Positions 47,009 to 58,200 of a DNA stretch of 64,000 nt are shown here, piece after piece. The notes below the pieces were generated by a model. That model was not told the origin of the DNA. It made no database searches and worked only from the letters and a program-made list of their open reading frames with translations. The stretch's first letter is position 1. Each line of letters begins with the position of its first letter. This DNA is from Peptococcaceae bacterium (GTDB lineage: Bacteria > Bacillota > Peptococcia > Peptococcales > Peptococcaceae). The DNA is taken from positions 1 to 64,000 of the forward strand of contig JAFQEO010000030.1 of NCBI GenBank assembly GCA_017399005.1. Direction: 5' to 3'. The position numbers and the translations under genes were made by a program.

Positions 47009-49771
47009 TTGCTGAAATTATCCTTTGTCTGTCTAGATACGGAGACAACCGGTCTGGACGAAAGCGCCGAAATTATTGAAATCGGGATGGTAAAAGTCAT
47101 CGACGGCCAGATTGCAGACCGTTACAGTCAGCTGATTAAACCGTATAACCCTATCCCGGAAACCATCACCCAGCTCACCAGCATTGATGATGCCATGGTG
47201 GCTGACCAGCCTCACTGGGAAGGCGTAGAGCAGGCTGTGCTGGATTTTATCGGCGATTATACACTGGTGGCACACAATGTCAGCTTTGACCGCGGCATGC
47301 TGGAAAATCATCTGGGCCGTGTGCTGCCAAACCAGTGGGTGGATACCCACGACATGGCCAAAATTTTTGTACCTACCCTGACCAGCTATAAACTGATCAG
47401 CATTGCGGGGGCACTGGGCATCAGCGGTGACGGATTTCACCGTGCACTGCAGGATGCCGATATCACAGCGCAGGTATTACTGAAATTATCGGAAGATGCC
47501 AGCGCTATGGACCCGTTTGTGCTACAGCGGATTCTGCAGGTATTTGAAGGCGAGGAATGCGGATTAACTGCATTGCTGCGCGCTATTTTAAGCGAAGCGG
47601 TAGCCCATGCCGAAATCGGCAAACGCTACATGGCAGAAAAAGAACTGCCGGTTTACGGCAAACGGCCTCTGCTATCCTTTGACCAGATGGATTCGTTTTT
47701 TGAACCGGACGGCCTGATGGCAAAAGCCAGCGACTCCTTTCAGCATCGGCCGCAGCAGCTCAAAATGGAGCAGACCATCGCAGAGGCCTTTGCGTGCCAG
47801 AGCCACGGCATTATCGAGGCGGGCACCGGCACCGGCAAATCCTTTGCCTATCTGCTGCCTGCTTTGTTATGGGCCTACGAAAACCAGTGCCGGGTACTGG
47901 TAAGTACCAACACCATTGCACTGCAGGAACAGCTCTTTCAAAAAGACATTCCATTCTTAAAACAGTGCCTGGATTACGATTTTCCGGTAGCGCTGAGTAA
48001 AGGCCGCAGCAATTACATCTGCATGCGTCGTTTTGACCAGTATGTGAAACAGGCGCCAACAGTCAGCTGGACAGAAAAACTGTTTATTGCACAGCTGATT
48101 CACTGGCTCACCTTCACCGAACAGGGCGATAAAGAAACACTGAATTTAAACAAACTGGAGCATCAGTACTGGGCATCCATTGCCAGCCAGACCGAAACCT
48201 GCCTGGGCGGGCAGTGCTCCCGTTTCCGCGACTGTTATTACATGCGAAACCGCAAACAGTGCGAAAACAGTATGCTGATTGTAACCAACCACGCCCTGCT
48301 TCTGCAGAACATCAAACTGGAAAATCAGATTCTGCCTGAATTTAAACATGTGATTATCGATGAGGCACACAACCTGGAAGACGAAGCCACACGCCAGTTT
48401 ACCGACACAGTAGACCTGGAATTTCTTCGCAAAACCAGCCAGCATCTGCTCCGCAGCAGCAGCGTGGTGAGCCGCATCATCAATAAAGTGAAAGACCTGC
48501 ACGAAAACACCGATGCCTACGGTGAACTGCTTCTGGCTCAGCGTCAGCTCAAAGAGGATGTAACCATGCTGGAACAGCAGGTAAAAACCGCCATCGATTT
48601 TGTGTTTACCATTGGGCAGCTTTCCCACAGCAACGAATACCGCATCACCGCCAAAGAACGCAAAACCGACTGGTGGCAGCAGCTTGCCAGCCAGCTGGAA
48701 CGCATTCAGGGTATGGTGATGACCATTCACAACCGGTTATCGCATATGCGCAACCGCATCGATATGTTTGAAGATCTGGACTTACTGGCAAAAGAACTGG
48801 TATTCAACCAGAGCTGGTTTGCCGAACAGCACAAATTTATCGAGACCTTCCTTGGCGAAAAACGCAGAAACGACATTTACTGGATTGAGTACACCCGCAG
48901 CACATGGGGCTCCAATCTGTGCCTGTCGGTGGCACCGATTGATGTGATGCCTCTGCTGAAAGAGCGACTGTTCACATCCAACGAAAGCGTTATTCTCACA
49001 TCGGCCACACTGGCCATCGCCAATCATTTAAAATACACAGCACAGCTTTACCTGCTGGATGATGATGAGTACTTATCCTACATCACACCGTCACCTTTTG
49101 ATTATCAGAAACAGTCGTGCATTGCAATCCCGACGGACATTGCCGATTATTCTCAGGTAAGCGAGGAAACCTACTCCTCCATGCTGATTCAGAGCCTGGA
49201 AAAACTGATTCAGTCTGTCACCGGCGGTGTGCTGATTCTGTTTACATCCTATGCGATGCTGAACAAGACCTATTTTGCGCTGAAACGCAATCCAGATTTA
49301 AAAGATTACAACATTCTGGCCCACGGGCAGGACGGCAACCGCACCAGCATTCTGCAGAGCCTCAACAAAGGCGAAAACACCATTGTGCTGGGCGCCAACA
49401 GCTTCTGGGAAGGCGTGGACGTAAAAGGCACAGGCCTCACCACACTGGTGATTACCAAGCTGCCGTTCCAGCCTCCAACCCGCCCGATTACCAGCGCCAA
49501 AATGGAATATCTGCAGGCCCAGGGCAAAAACAGCTTTGCCGCATACAGCCTCCCGCAGGCTGTGCTGAAATTCCGGCAGGGCTGCGGACGGTTAATCCGT
49601 TCTGCTGACGACTGGGGCACCATTGTAATTCTGGATAAACGGCTGTTAACCAAAAACTACGGCAAAGATTTTATCAACTCTCTGCCGAAACAGCCAATCC
49701 TTCGCAAACCATTAGACGAAGTCTGCCAGAGCCTGCACAACTGGATGCAGAAAAAAGCAAACGGAAAATAA
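47009..49771 (+). CDS. dinG: DinG-type helicase fused to a DnaQ-like 3'-5' exonuclease
   Basis: 920 residues from a TTG at 47009 (GGGAGG 8 bases upstream). Residues ~1-165 are a DEDD exonuclease (FVCLDTETTGLD, NVSFDRGML, HRALQDADITAQ). Residues ~245-915 are an XPD-like superfamily 2 helicase: Walker A EAGTGTGKSFAYLLPAL, DEAH in IIDEAHNLED, and VLGANSFWEGVDVKG, QGCGRLIRS. Four cysteines in TCLGGQCSRFRDC ... KQC could bind a 4Fe-4S cluster. Related proteins unwind or degrade branched DNA; exact role uncertain. Confidence 0.95.
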   Translation: MLKLSFVCLDTETTGLDESAEIIEIGMVKVIDGQIADRYSQLIKPYNPIPETITQLTSIDDAMVADQPHWEGVEQAVLDFIGDYTLVAHNVSFDRGMLENHLGRVLPNQWVDTHDMAKIFVPTLTSYKLISIAGALGISGDGFHRALQDADITAQVLLKLSEDASAMDPFVLQRILQVFEGEECGLTALLRAILSEAVAHAEIGKRYMAEKELPVYGKRPLLSFDQMDSFFEPDGLMAKASDSFQHRPQQLKMEQTIAEAFACQSHGIIEAGTGTGKSFAYLLPALLWAYENQCRVLVSTNTIALQEQLFQKDIPFLKQCLDYDFPVALSKGRSNYICMRRFDQYVKQAPTVSWTEKLFIAQLIHWLTFTEQGDKETLNLNKLEHQYWASIASQTETCLGGQCSRFRDCYYMRNRKQCENSMLIVTNHALLLQNIKLENQILPEFKHVIIDEAHNLEDEATRQFTDTVDLEFLRKTSQHLLRSSSVVSRIINKVKDLHENTDAYGELLLAQRQLKEDVTMLEQQVKTAIDFVFTIGQLSHSNEYRITAKERKTDWWQQLASQLERIQGMVMTIHNRLSHMRNRIDMFEDLDLLAKELVFNQSWFAEQHKFIETFLGEKRRNDIYWIEYTRSTWGSNLCLSVAPIDVMPLLKERLFTSNESVILTSATLAIANHLKYTAQLYLLDDDEYLSYITPSPFDYQKQSCIAIPTDIADYSQVSEETYSSMLIQSLEKLIQSVTGGVLILFTSYAMLNKTYFALKRNPDLKDYNILAHGQDGNRTSILQSLNKGENTIVLGANSFWEGVDVKGTGLTTLVITKLPFQPPTRPITSAKMEYLQAQGKNSFAAYSLPQAVLKFRQGCGRLIRSADDWGTIVILDKRLLTKNYGKDFINSLPKQPILRKPLDEVCQSLHNWMQKKANGK

Positions 49772-49797
49772 GCAATAAAACCAGATAAGATGCATAG

Positions 49798-49840
49798 AAA
49801 AAGGAGATTGCCCGCGTGTGAGGGGAATCTCCTTTTTTAG
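49798..49840. terminator. Bidirectional terminator between dinG and pgi
   Basis: AAAAAGGAGATT (49798-49809) with AATCTCCTTTTT (49826-49837); T-runs on both strands serve the convergent genes. Confidence 0.85.
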
Positions 49841-49895
49841 TGTACGATAATACTTCTATTCTTTAAGAAAATCTTCGCACGTGTATTCAATTTGA

Positions 49896-51155
49896 CTAAC
49901 GCAATGCTACTTTAATATTGCTTTTATATGCCTCTACACCCGGCTGATCAAATGGATTGACTCCAGTTAAATAACAGCTCACCGCACAGGCTTTTTCAAA
50001 AAAGTACACCATATATCCAAAGGATTTTGCGCTCAGTTCACTGACTGTCAGGCGAATGTTCGGTGTATTATTTTTCAGATGCGCTTTGCGAGCGCTTTCT
50101 TCCACAATCTGATTCAGTTCGTGCATGGATTTTGCTATTCCGGCATATTCACTGCCTTCCAGCGACACATCTTTCCGAATCTTCTCGATGGTCAGCACGG
50201 TTTCAAAGAATATCTGGCGACCATCCTGCAGAAACTGCCCCATAGAGTGTAAATCGGTAGACATCTGTAACGACATTGGGATAACACCTTGGCCCTCTTT
50301 GCACTCACTCTCACCGAAAAGCTGCTTCAGCCATTCGGTAAAATAGCGCAATCGACCTTCGTACACCTCAAAGATTTCTATGACCTTTCCATCCTGCTGT
50401 AACAGATTTCGCAAAAGCCCGTACTGATAACAGATATTCTCCGTTAAATCAGCATTATCATAGGCTTTACACGCCTGCGCTGCCCCTTCCAGCATGGATA
50501 CGATGTCGATACCGGCAACTGCAATAGGCAGTAAACCAACCGGTGTTAATACCGAATAACGTCCGCCGATATCATCTGGCACTGCAAAGGTTTTATAGCC
50601 CTGTTCATCCGCTTCCACACGCAATATACCCTTAGACGCATCGGTGATGGCATAAATACGCTTTGCCGCTTCTTCCATACCGTAACGCTGCTGCACATAA
50701 CTCCGCAGCAGTTCAAACGCAATAGAAGGCTCCAGCGTTGTGCCCGATTTGGATATCACACAGAGGCATACTTCCTCATCGTTTAAGCGCTCCAGAAGTT
50801 CTTCGTAGTAGATGGCACTAAGATGATGTCCCGCAAAATAAATGCGCGGGCGTTTCAGCTTACCGGCATAATGCTCGTTATAAAACGGCGACTGCAAGAG
50901 TTCAATACACGCTTTGGCACCCAGATAGGAGCCGCCAATGCCGATTACCACCAGCGCTGTACACCTCTGCCGAATTTCCTCCGCTGTGTTTAGAATATCC
51001 TGAAGCAGTTCTCGCTCCACTCGCAGAGGCCAGTCCACCCAGCCCGTGTAAGCATCTTCTTTTTTATTCAGTTTTTCATGGAATTTACTGATTTCCGGCT
51101 GATACTGTAACCAGTTCAGAGAATCAGGCATAGCCCAGTAATCCAGTTTCAGCAT
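49896..51155 (-). CDS. pgi: Glucose-6-phosphate isomerase
   Basis: 419 residues. VIGIGGSYLGAKACIELL, SKSGTTLEPSIAFE, TDASKGIL and the C-terminal GVNPFDQPGVEAYK are the family signatures. It interconverts glucose- and fructose-6-phosphate. It is somewhat shorter than the ~450-residue Bacillus enzyme. Single gene with its own terminator. Confidence 0.95.
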   Translation of the reverse strand: MLKLDYWAMPDSLNWLQYQPEISKFHEKLNKKEDAYTGWVDWPLRVERELLQDILNTAEEIRQRCTALVVIGIGGSYLGAKACIELLQSPFYNEHYAGKLKRPRIYFAGHHLSAIYYEELLERLNDEEVCLCVISKSGTTLEPSIAFELLRSYVQQRYGMEEAAKRIYAITDASKGILRVEADEQGYKTFAVPDDIGGRYSVLTPVGLLPIAVAGIDIVSMLEGAAQACKAYDNADLTENICYQYGLLRNLLQQDGKVIEIFEVYEGRLRYFTEWLKQLFGESECKEGQGVIPMSLQMSTDLHSMGQFLQDGRQIFFETVLTIEKIRKDVSLEGSEYAGIAKSMHELNQIVEESARKAHLKNNTPNIRLTVSELSAKSFGYMVYFFEKACAVSCYLTGVNPFDQPGVEAYKSNIKVALR

Positions 51156-51249
51156 TTTTTCACTTCGCTTTTTATTTTGTATCTTGTACAGTATAAATCC
51201 TGAACTGCAAATTTGTCAATCATTGTATTTTCTATCAATATATTAATAT

Positions 51250-51282
51250 TAAAAATCCGCTTTGAACTCACAAAGCGGATTT
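51250..51282 (-). terminator. Terminator of the 1,209-residue secreted protein gene
   Basis: Perfect 12-bp stem AAATCCGCTTTG (51253-51264) with CAAAGCGGATTT (51271-51282) and TTTTTA on the minus strand. Confidence 0.85.
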
Positions 51283-51314
51283 AAGAATCATATTGTTTTG
51301 CATTTTTTTACAAA

Positions 51315-54300
51315 TTAATTCAGCATCCCGAACCAGCCGATGCCTTCGTAAATCCAGCCCACACTTACCAGCATATCACGTTCTTCCGTACTGCCGGTGT
51401 AATGATGGCTGCCGCAATCGGCATTTGGATTATACAGGCGATACTGTGGAAGATTATCTGCACTTGCACTGTTCCAGCAGACACCTTCATACTGCCAGCC
51501 TACAGCTGTTAAATTATCTCTTTCTTCTTCGCTCATAGTATAATGGTGGTCACCAGAGTTTGGATTAAACAAACGATAAACCGGTGCACCTGTTTTGGTA
51601 GGCGCATTCCATGCTACCCCTTCGTAATTCCAGCCAACGCTTACCAGCATATCCCGTTCCTCGATACTACCGGTATAAAAATGTTCCCCGCTGTTTGGAT
51701 TGTATAAGCGGTACATTGGAGTGGTTTCGATTTTTTCAGGTTTTGGTTCTGGTTTTGGTTCTGGTTCTGGAACAGACGGGGTCTCACCAAGAACTCTTGC
51801 TTCCGTAAATGCGAACGGGCTGAAATGCGTCAGCACAAACGATGCATAAGGTTTCCCGCTTTCATACGTAATCGCAGGCACAATTAATTCATAATCTCCT
51901 GAACTATTCAGGAAATGCAGAATTCTAAAACGATCGTGTACTGTAATATTGGCTGGTACCGGCATTTTAATATGCACTGGTACTTCCAGGCTACCATCCG
52001 GATTAATCCCGTCGCCAGAGAGGTTCATATCCATAAATACAGTATTTTTATACTGTTGCGCATTATTAATTGGATAATCAGTTTTAGATTTACTGATATT
52101 GAATGTGACTTCACTGTTTGCCACATCAGTATTTAATGCTGCACCGGTAATGACAATTGCATCCAAAACACCGCTGTTCATCGCTTCATTTGTTACATTC
52201 ACACGAACGGTAACGCCCTGTTCATATCTATATAAGCCATCCAGGTCATTTAAACCCATAACTACATCATCACTTGCAGCCAGCGCAGCGGCTAAATTTC
52301 CTTTATTTTCTTCAAGCAGTCTGGAACGAGCCTCTGCAGCAGACATAACACCCTCTCCAACAGCGGTATTCCATTCTTCCAACTGATCGCCTACCTGATA
52401 AGACAGTTCCCCGATATCGGTTGTTGGGCTCATTGCGGAGATTCTACTGTTTGCAATTTTTGTAATATCATCACTAAAAGCCAGAACTTTAAAGGACCAT
52501 TTTCCTCTGCCGTCATCCTGCATCTCAATTAAATCAAATAACCAGGTTTCATTGGTATAAACCCATTCCCCATCGGTTGTCAGCTCCTGTGGGCGTTCCC
52601 AGGTGGAACCGGCCAGCCATCCGTTTTTATAATAATAGATTTCATATGCCCAGGCACCTTCTACCGGTTTCCAGTAACGGGTTGTCCCTTCCCATTTCAA
52701 GTCCGTTGGAGCTGCCAGTTCATTATCCGGTCTCACATAAACATATTCACCGCTTGTTACCATTTCACTATCGGTGTAGGATACATCATCACCAACAGCT
52801 TTTACAGAAAAGCTATAGGTACCGCTTTCATTAAGCTCCGGTTTGATATTAATCGTTACGGTATCTCCATACTCATCGGTATAGAAACTTCTGGCTTCTC
52901 TACCGCAAGGCAGATCATATAATTCTCCATCTTTATAGATTTCGTAATAATATTCGCCTTCACAGTTTTCTACGGTATTCCAGCTGATATAACCGTATTC
53001 CGTCTGGCCTGCTTCATTCACATTCCATTTCAGATTTGTTGGTGCCGCTAACCGTGTGGATTCGGTAACATCAGAATCTGTTTTATTAACCACTACTGGA
53101 TTTGAATAAAGATATTCAGCATCTCCAATCGTACTGTAATATTCTTTTGGTGTAACACGAACACGAATGAGATAGTTTTCCATTGTCATGAAATCCAGTC
53201 CATAACTTGGGAATAAGCTCCAGTTCGCGTTAAAATTCGTATGACTTCCCCAGCCCGGCACTTCTGTCCAGGACTTTCCACCGTCCACAGAATATTCCCA
53301 GCTGCAGCTAGCATAGTAATCTGGATATTCCTGATTATTTGCATAGGTTATAATCGCATGTAAACCATACATATCGGAATCAAACACAACTTCTTCCGCC
53401 ACCTCGGAATCGGCCTGTGCTAACTGATCGGTGTAGATTGTGATAGCTTGAATCGCAGGCAGGCTTGCAGGGACTTCTTCCAGAATGACTTCCAGTGTAC
53501 TATCTCCTGTAATGGTAGTTGCACAGCCGCCATATGCACCATCAATCATGACTTTCGCATAACTTCGATTGTTAATCCGAAAATCCTTGATACGGTAACC
53601 ATCTACAATATCTGTGATTTCAAAAACGGCATAGGCTCTGTTGTCTTCTTCATCGATTGGAAGATATTCGCCATTTTCAACATATTCATCAGTGTACCAG
53701 TCATATGCTACAAAATCACAAAGGTTTTTATCATAAACGAATGTCAGCTGATAACCATTCTGTTCAGACGAATCGGTTCCGTCCTGTGCAGGGGTATAGT
53801 TATTTTCGTTCAGACATAAGATGCTGTCACTGCCGCTACCCCACAATTCAATTACCTGAGAGGAATAAGAATATGCAACTTCACGGTTATTGACATTACA
53901 AACATATCCATTGTCAATATCGCCCTCTGCGCCAATCAGGAACAACTTAGCGTTTTCCCCGACAGTATTTGTATCACAGTTGGTCACATCCACAAGAAAC
54001 TGCTGTCCATTAATGGAGACAATATTCCACATATGTCCTCCGGCTCCGGTAGCACCTTCCATATAACCCTCTACGGTATAGCAGGAAATGTCATTTTCAA
54101 ATGTAGATATGTCACACAGATACTGGAATGCTTTTGCATAGCCTTCACATACAACATTTGTTGTATTGTCACCATCAAACACATAGATTAACTGCCACGG
54201 ATCACCGTAGCCTTCTGAATAATTCCCGTATGCAGCATCGTGATTATAGGATGCGAGATCGCAGATTTCCATACAGTAAACCAAAAGTTTTTTATAATCA

Positions 54301-54944
54301 TCCAGATCTTCATATGCTTCAACAATGCTATTAGCATTTAGAACGGCTTCTACTGTGGCACCTGTTTTTTCTGTATCTACAGCAGGTGCATAATCTGTGT
54401 AATCTTCTGCCTGGTAATCTTCCGCAACAGAAAAACACAGGCTCAAATCGTAGACACTGCCACTCATCGTATCACAATTATACATCATTGCAAAACCGAT
54501 TTCTTTGTCGTACCAATACAATTCATAAGGGCAGTCATGAAGCAGTGCGTCATGTACGGGCGTCAGCACTTCAAACACTGTTTCATTTGTTACGTATTGA
54601 GCATATTTATCATCGACCTGAATAACAGCAGATTCTCTTTCACCGTTTGCGATTGCAGTGATTTCTGTTTTCAACTGATCATAAATTGCTCTCTGTATCT
54701 CTCCAAGCTGGTTTCCGGCGGAAACTCCGTACATAGCGATGTTTTCTCCATAGAACATGTTCTGCACATATCCGGCAAACAGTTCTTCATTGTTGTTCTC
54801 GCCAGTACCCGAAAATACTTCATATTTGCTCTCTTGTAGTTCATTTTCCGAAGCCAGAGCAGCAAAAGGAACCATGCTGAACAACAGCATGGTTATTAAA
54901 AACACACTTAAAACCTTTAACCCTGTTTTTTTCTCCCTCATCAT
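51315..54944 (-). CDS. Secreted protein: transglutaminase-like, fibronectin-like and DUF5648 domains
   Basis: 1,209 residues with a signal peptide (VLSVFLITMLLFSMVPFAALA). Residues ~230-330 form a transglutaminase/protease-like core with Cys in VVCEGYAKAFQYLCD (~265), His in GGHMWNI (~305) and Asp in FLVDVTN (~317). Residues ~640-830 hold two fibronectin-III-like segments (APTNLKWNV, APTDLKWEG). A PEPKPEPKPEK linker leads to three DUF5648 repeats (~1077-1209). No sortase motif; DUF5648 may itself bind the surface. AAGGTG precedes the first of two adjacent ATGs. Confidence 0.85.
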   Translation of the reverse strand: MMREKKTGLKVLSVFLITMLLFSMVPFAALASENELQESKYEVFSGTGENNNEELFAGYVQNMFYGENIAMYGVSAGNQLGEIQRAIYDQLKTEITAIANGERESAVIQVDDKYAQYVTNETVFEVLTPVHDALLHDCPYELYWYDKEIGFAMMYNCDTMSGSVYDLSLCFSVAEDYQAEDYTDYAPAVDTEKTGATVEAVLNANSIVEAYEDLDDYKKLLVYCMEICDLASYNHDAAYGNYSEGYGDPWQLIYVFDGDNTTNVVCEGYAKAFQYLCDISTFENDISCYTVEGYMEGATGAGGHMWNIVSINGQQFLVDVTNCDTNTVGENAKLFLIGAEGDIDNGYVCNVNNREVAYSYSSQVIELWGSGSDSILCLNENNYTPAQDGTDSSEQNGYQLTFVYDKNLCDFVAYDWYTDEYVENGEYLPIDEEDNRAYAVFEITDIVDGYRIKDFRINNRSYAKVMIDGAYGGCATTITGDSTLEVILEEVPASLPAIQAITIYTDQLAQADSEVAEEVVFDSDMYGLHAIITYANNQEYPDYYASCSWEYSVDGGKSWTEVPGWGSHTNFNANWSLFPSYGLDFMTMENYLIRVRVTPKEYYSTIGDAEYLYSNPVVVNKTDSDVTESTRLAAPTNLKWNVNEAGQTEYGYISWNTVENCEGEYYYEIYKDGELYDLPCGREARSFYTDEYGDTVTINIKPELNESGTYSFSVKAVGDDVSYTDSEMVTSGEYVYVRPDNELAAPTDLKWEGTTRYWKPVEGAWAYEIYYYKNGWLAGSTWERPQELTTDGEWVYTNETWLFDLIEMQDDGRGKWSFKVLAFSDDITKIANSRISAMSPTTDIGELSYQVGDQLEEWNTAVGEGVMSAAEARSRLLEENKGNLAAALAASDDVVMGLNDLDGLYRYEQGVTVRVNVTNEAMNSGVLDAIVITGAALNTDVANSEVTFNISKSKTDYPINNAQQYKNTVFMDMNLSGDGINPDGSLEVPVHIKMPVPANITVHDRFRILHFLNSSGDYELIVPAITYESGKPYASFVLTHFSPFAFTEARVLGETPSVPEPEPKPEPKPEKIETTPMYRLYNPNSGEHFYTGSIEERDMLVSVGWNYEGVAWNAPTKTGAPVYRLFNPNSGDHHYTMSEEERDNLTAVGWQYEGVCWNSASADNLPQYRLYNPNADCGSHHYTGSTEERDMLVSVGWIYEGIGWFGMLN
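51318..51715 (-). repeat. DUF5648 triple repeat, copy 1
   Basis: Three ~44-residue units of the form YRLYNPNSGEHFYTG ... ERDMLVSVGWNYEG. Very similar in DNA to the other three copies. Confidence 0.85.
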
Positions 54945-55165
54945 TTTTCACCTTTTTTCTGTAATCTTTTTCAGCCAGTCGTTTTTCGATAATTTCTACA
55001 TTATCCTGCGCCCTATTTTCATAAAAACGATTGCCGACTCGATATTATATTACTTCCCAGAAAGTTTTTTCTCAATTTATTATCATAATATTCATGTATC
55101 ACAAATCACTATCTAGTAAATAAAATGAATTTATACCTTATTGCAGTTGTTTCTCCCCCACTTAC

Positions 55166-55202
55166 AAAAAACTGGTTTGACTCAAAAGCCAAACCAGTTT
55201 TT
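55166..55202 (-). terminator. Terminator of the 1,006-residue secreted protein gene
   Basis: AAAAACTGGTTT pairs with AAACCAGTTTTT (55191-55202), with a T-run on the minus strand. The rest of 54945-55235 is A+T-rich upstream sequence of the 1,209-residue gene; no clear promoter. Confidence 0.85.
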
Positions 55203-55235
55203 CATGTTTTCGTATGTTAAATGAACATAGTTTCT

Positions 55236-58200
55236 TTATCGAATCCCGAACCAGCCGATGCCTTCATAATGCCAGCCAAGGCTTACCAGATAATCCCGTT
55301 CCTCGATACTGCCGGTATAATGGTGACTGCCGCAGTCCGCATTTGGATTAAACAGTCTGTACTGGGGAAGATTACCTGCACTTGCACTGTTCCAGCAGAC
55401 ACCTTCATACTGCCAGCCTACATTCACAAGCATATCTCGTTCCTCAATACTTCCGGTATAGTGGTGATCACTATTGTTTGGATTAAACAGTCGATAAATC
55501 GGAGTCCCTCCATTTGCAGGTGCATTCCACGCAACGCCTTCATACATCCATCCCACATTGTCCAGCATATCCCGTTCCTCGACACTGCCAGTATAGAAGT
55601 GTTCCCCGCTGTTTGGATTGTATAAGCGATACATTGGATTAATTTCCATTTTATCAAATTCTGAATCCGCTGGAGGTGCAACCGGTGTATTTCCGGTATT
55701 GTTGCTGACTACACCGCCTTCAAAACGCATATAATGCGGTAAAAATATTTCCCGATTATAGTCTTTCTGAATATATTCCTGCAATTCATTAATCCGCATT
55801 ATGACTCCGTCAGAATATTCTCCTTTATCATAATATTTTACATCATCAGTATAACCAATGCCTGCTCTTAGAATTGGTATGCTTTCCACACCAAAAAGCA
55901 GTTCTATTATAGACTTATCCGTAATAATCAATTCTACTGCATTTTCGCCCTGTATCCAGCCCGTTATTTCTCCACCATATATTTTTGTATTGCCTGTTTC
56001 AAAATTACTAATCCCTGTCGTAATACCGTCATATATTGATATTTGTCCATCATAATTGATTATTCCAGTACAAAATCCAGTTCCCAATTCTTCTGACCTA
56101 ATCTCTCCATTATAAACATTTACTGTGCCACCGTCATCATTTTCTATTGCAATTTCAGGTGCGGTTATTATTCCACCTTTAATCTCTGCAATACCTGAAT
56201 TAGAAACTGCTACTTTTACCTGATTTGTGGCTTTTGTAGCTACAGTGCCTCCAGACATTGTCAAGTAACCGTTTTTTGTGTTTGAAATACTGTTGTATTG
56301 TCCAACGACAGTTCCGTCGTTTAAAACAAATATATTATCATTTATCACACCTGTAACAGCCGCTACATTACCTCCATCCATAGTTAGAATCCCGTGATTG
56401 AGGATAGCAGGTTGATTCAAATAAGTAGCGTCATAATTTTCAATTCTACCATTTTCAATGATAAAGGTGCCAGCATTTCCAATACAAATGCCATCCGGAA
56501 TTTCATTTTCTATTACTCCATCCGACATAGTAATTGTCCCGGAATCATAATTCCAAATACACTCATTGCGATATCTATCATTTGTATTTACGATTTTTCC
56601 ACCAGAAATATTTATGCTCCCAGCATTACTTATGTCACCGACAGTACCGCCTGAAATATTCACGATTGAATCTTTAGCGTTCTCTAGAGAGGCTATTCGT
56701 CCCCCTCTGATATTCAATGGTCCACACTGATTTGTTATAGAATAAATAATGCAATTATCTATTTCCATAAGCCTACTATCATTAGGTGTCCAAATTGTCC
56801 CAATTTTCCCTCCTGTGACAGTTCCGTCTGACTGCTCTCGATACTGACAGTCGTGTATATAAGCCCCCCCTTTATCATTAATATCATAATTGCTAATATA
56901 AACATATTCGATATCATGTCCATTTAAACAGATATTTACATTTCCCCCGCTTGCTCTTGAAATGACTAACCCAGAGATATCTTCTGCCAGATAATAATTT
57001 CCCGTTCCTATACAAGAATGATTTTCATCTAAAAACTCTTGTGTCAAGACTCTCCAGTTTCCATCATGTGGATTATTCGTCACAAACAAATTTTCTACTG
57101 GATTACAGCCCGGAACCATGCCTGTACGCTGCTGCCAAAAATAATCCGAAGCGACTGTAATTCCACCAACTAATGCAGAAAATAAAAGTGCCGGAGCACT
57201 TGCTGTGCCAACAAGCGGAGCTAATAATGTTGTACCGATTAAAAATAACTTTTTATCATTTTCTAATGCATCAATCCTGAAATTTGCTTCTTCTTTCTCC
57301 GCTTTGGTCAATAAGGTGTTATTCTCAACCTCTTCGCGCAAGTCATCCATTTCTTTTGAAATAGCAAGATAATCATAAAGCTGACCTGCTACATAATTGG
57401 TTTGACCAAGTTTCGATGAAATATCATCTAAGCCCCAGGTATCAGCAGTGTTCTGAATAAGCAATTTTGTGTATTTATTTTCCGTTAATTCTTTAACCAG
57501 CAATAAATAAGTATCTGTTTCAAGCAAAGCGCCATCATCTAAATACACTGTATACTGCTTGCCGTTTTTTCCATCCAAATGATACGCTCTTAAATCAGAT
57601 AAATCCTTGTAAACACCAAGCCAGTTTTCTAATTCGCTTTTGTCCATTCCGTTTTCATATACAAAGGTGCTGATGGATGCATCAATATAAACATCTTCCG
57701 CTCCATTAAAAAGGGACTCAATAACAACCTGAGCAGTAACTGTATCTGTGCTATCATCTTTTTTGATATTCTGTAAAGATACCCCTTCATCTTCTAACTG
57801 TGTCTTTAAAACATGCATATCAATATCATCGTCAATTGATGCATGTTCTGTTACCGCCACAGTCTTTTTGGTATATAAAACACCAATTGTACCCGGAATA
57901 TAATTATAATCATTTGGATCAAAATAGCCTTGCGCTTTATATAATCCCGCATGCTCCTCAACCGCTTCTAAATATTTTATTTCATCATCGATTGTACTGG
58001 TAATATAGACTTTATCAATTCTTGTCGCATTATCAAACTGAACTTCAAATATTAATTCTGTACTTGCTTCAACTGTAAGCTGCGGTTGAATGTCCAAAGG
58101 TAATAAAGAAATCGTCTGATTGTCTGCCCCATCAAAATATGTCAGTGTTAAAGAAGTTACGACAGGTTCATTATATTCGTTTAAACTGTCCGCAAATGCG

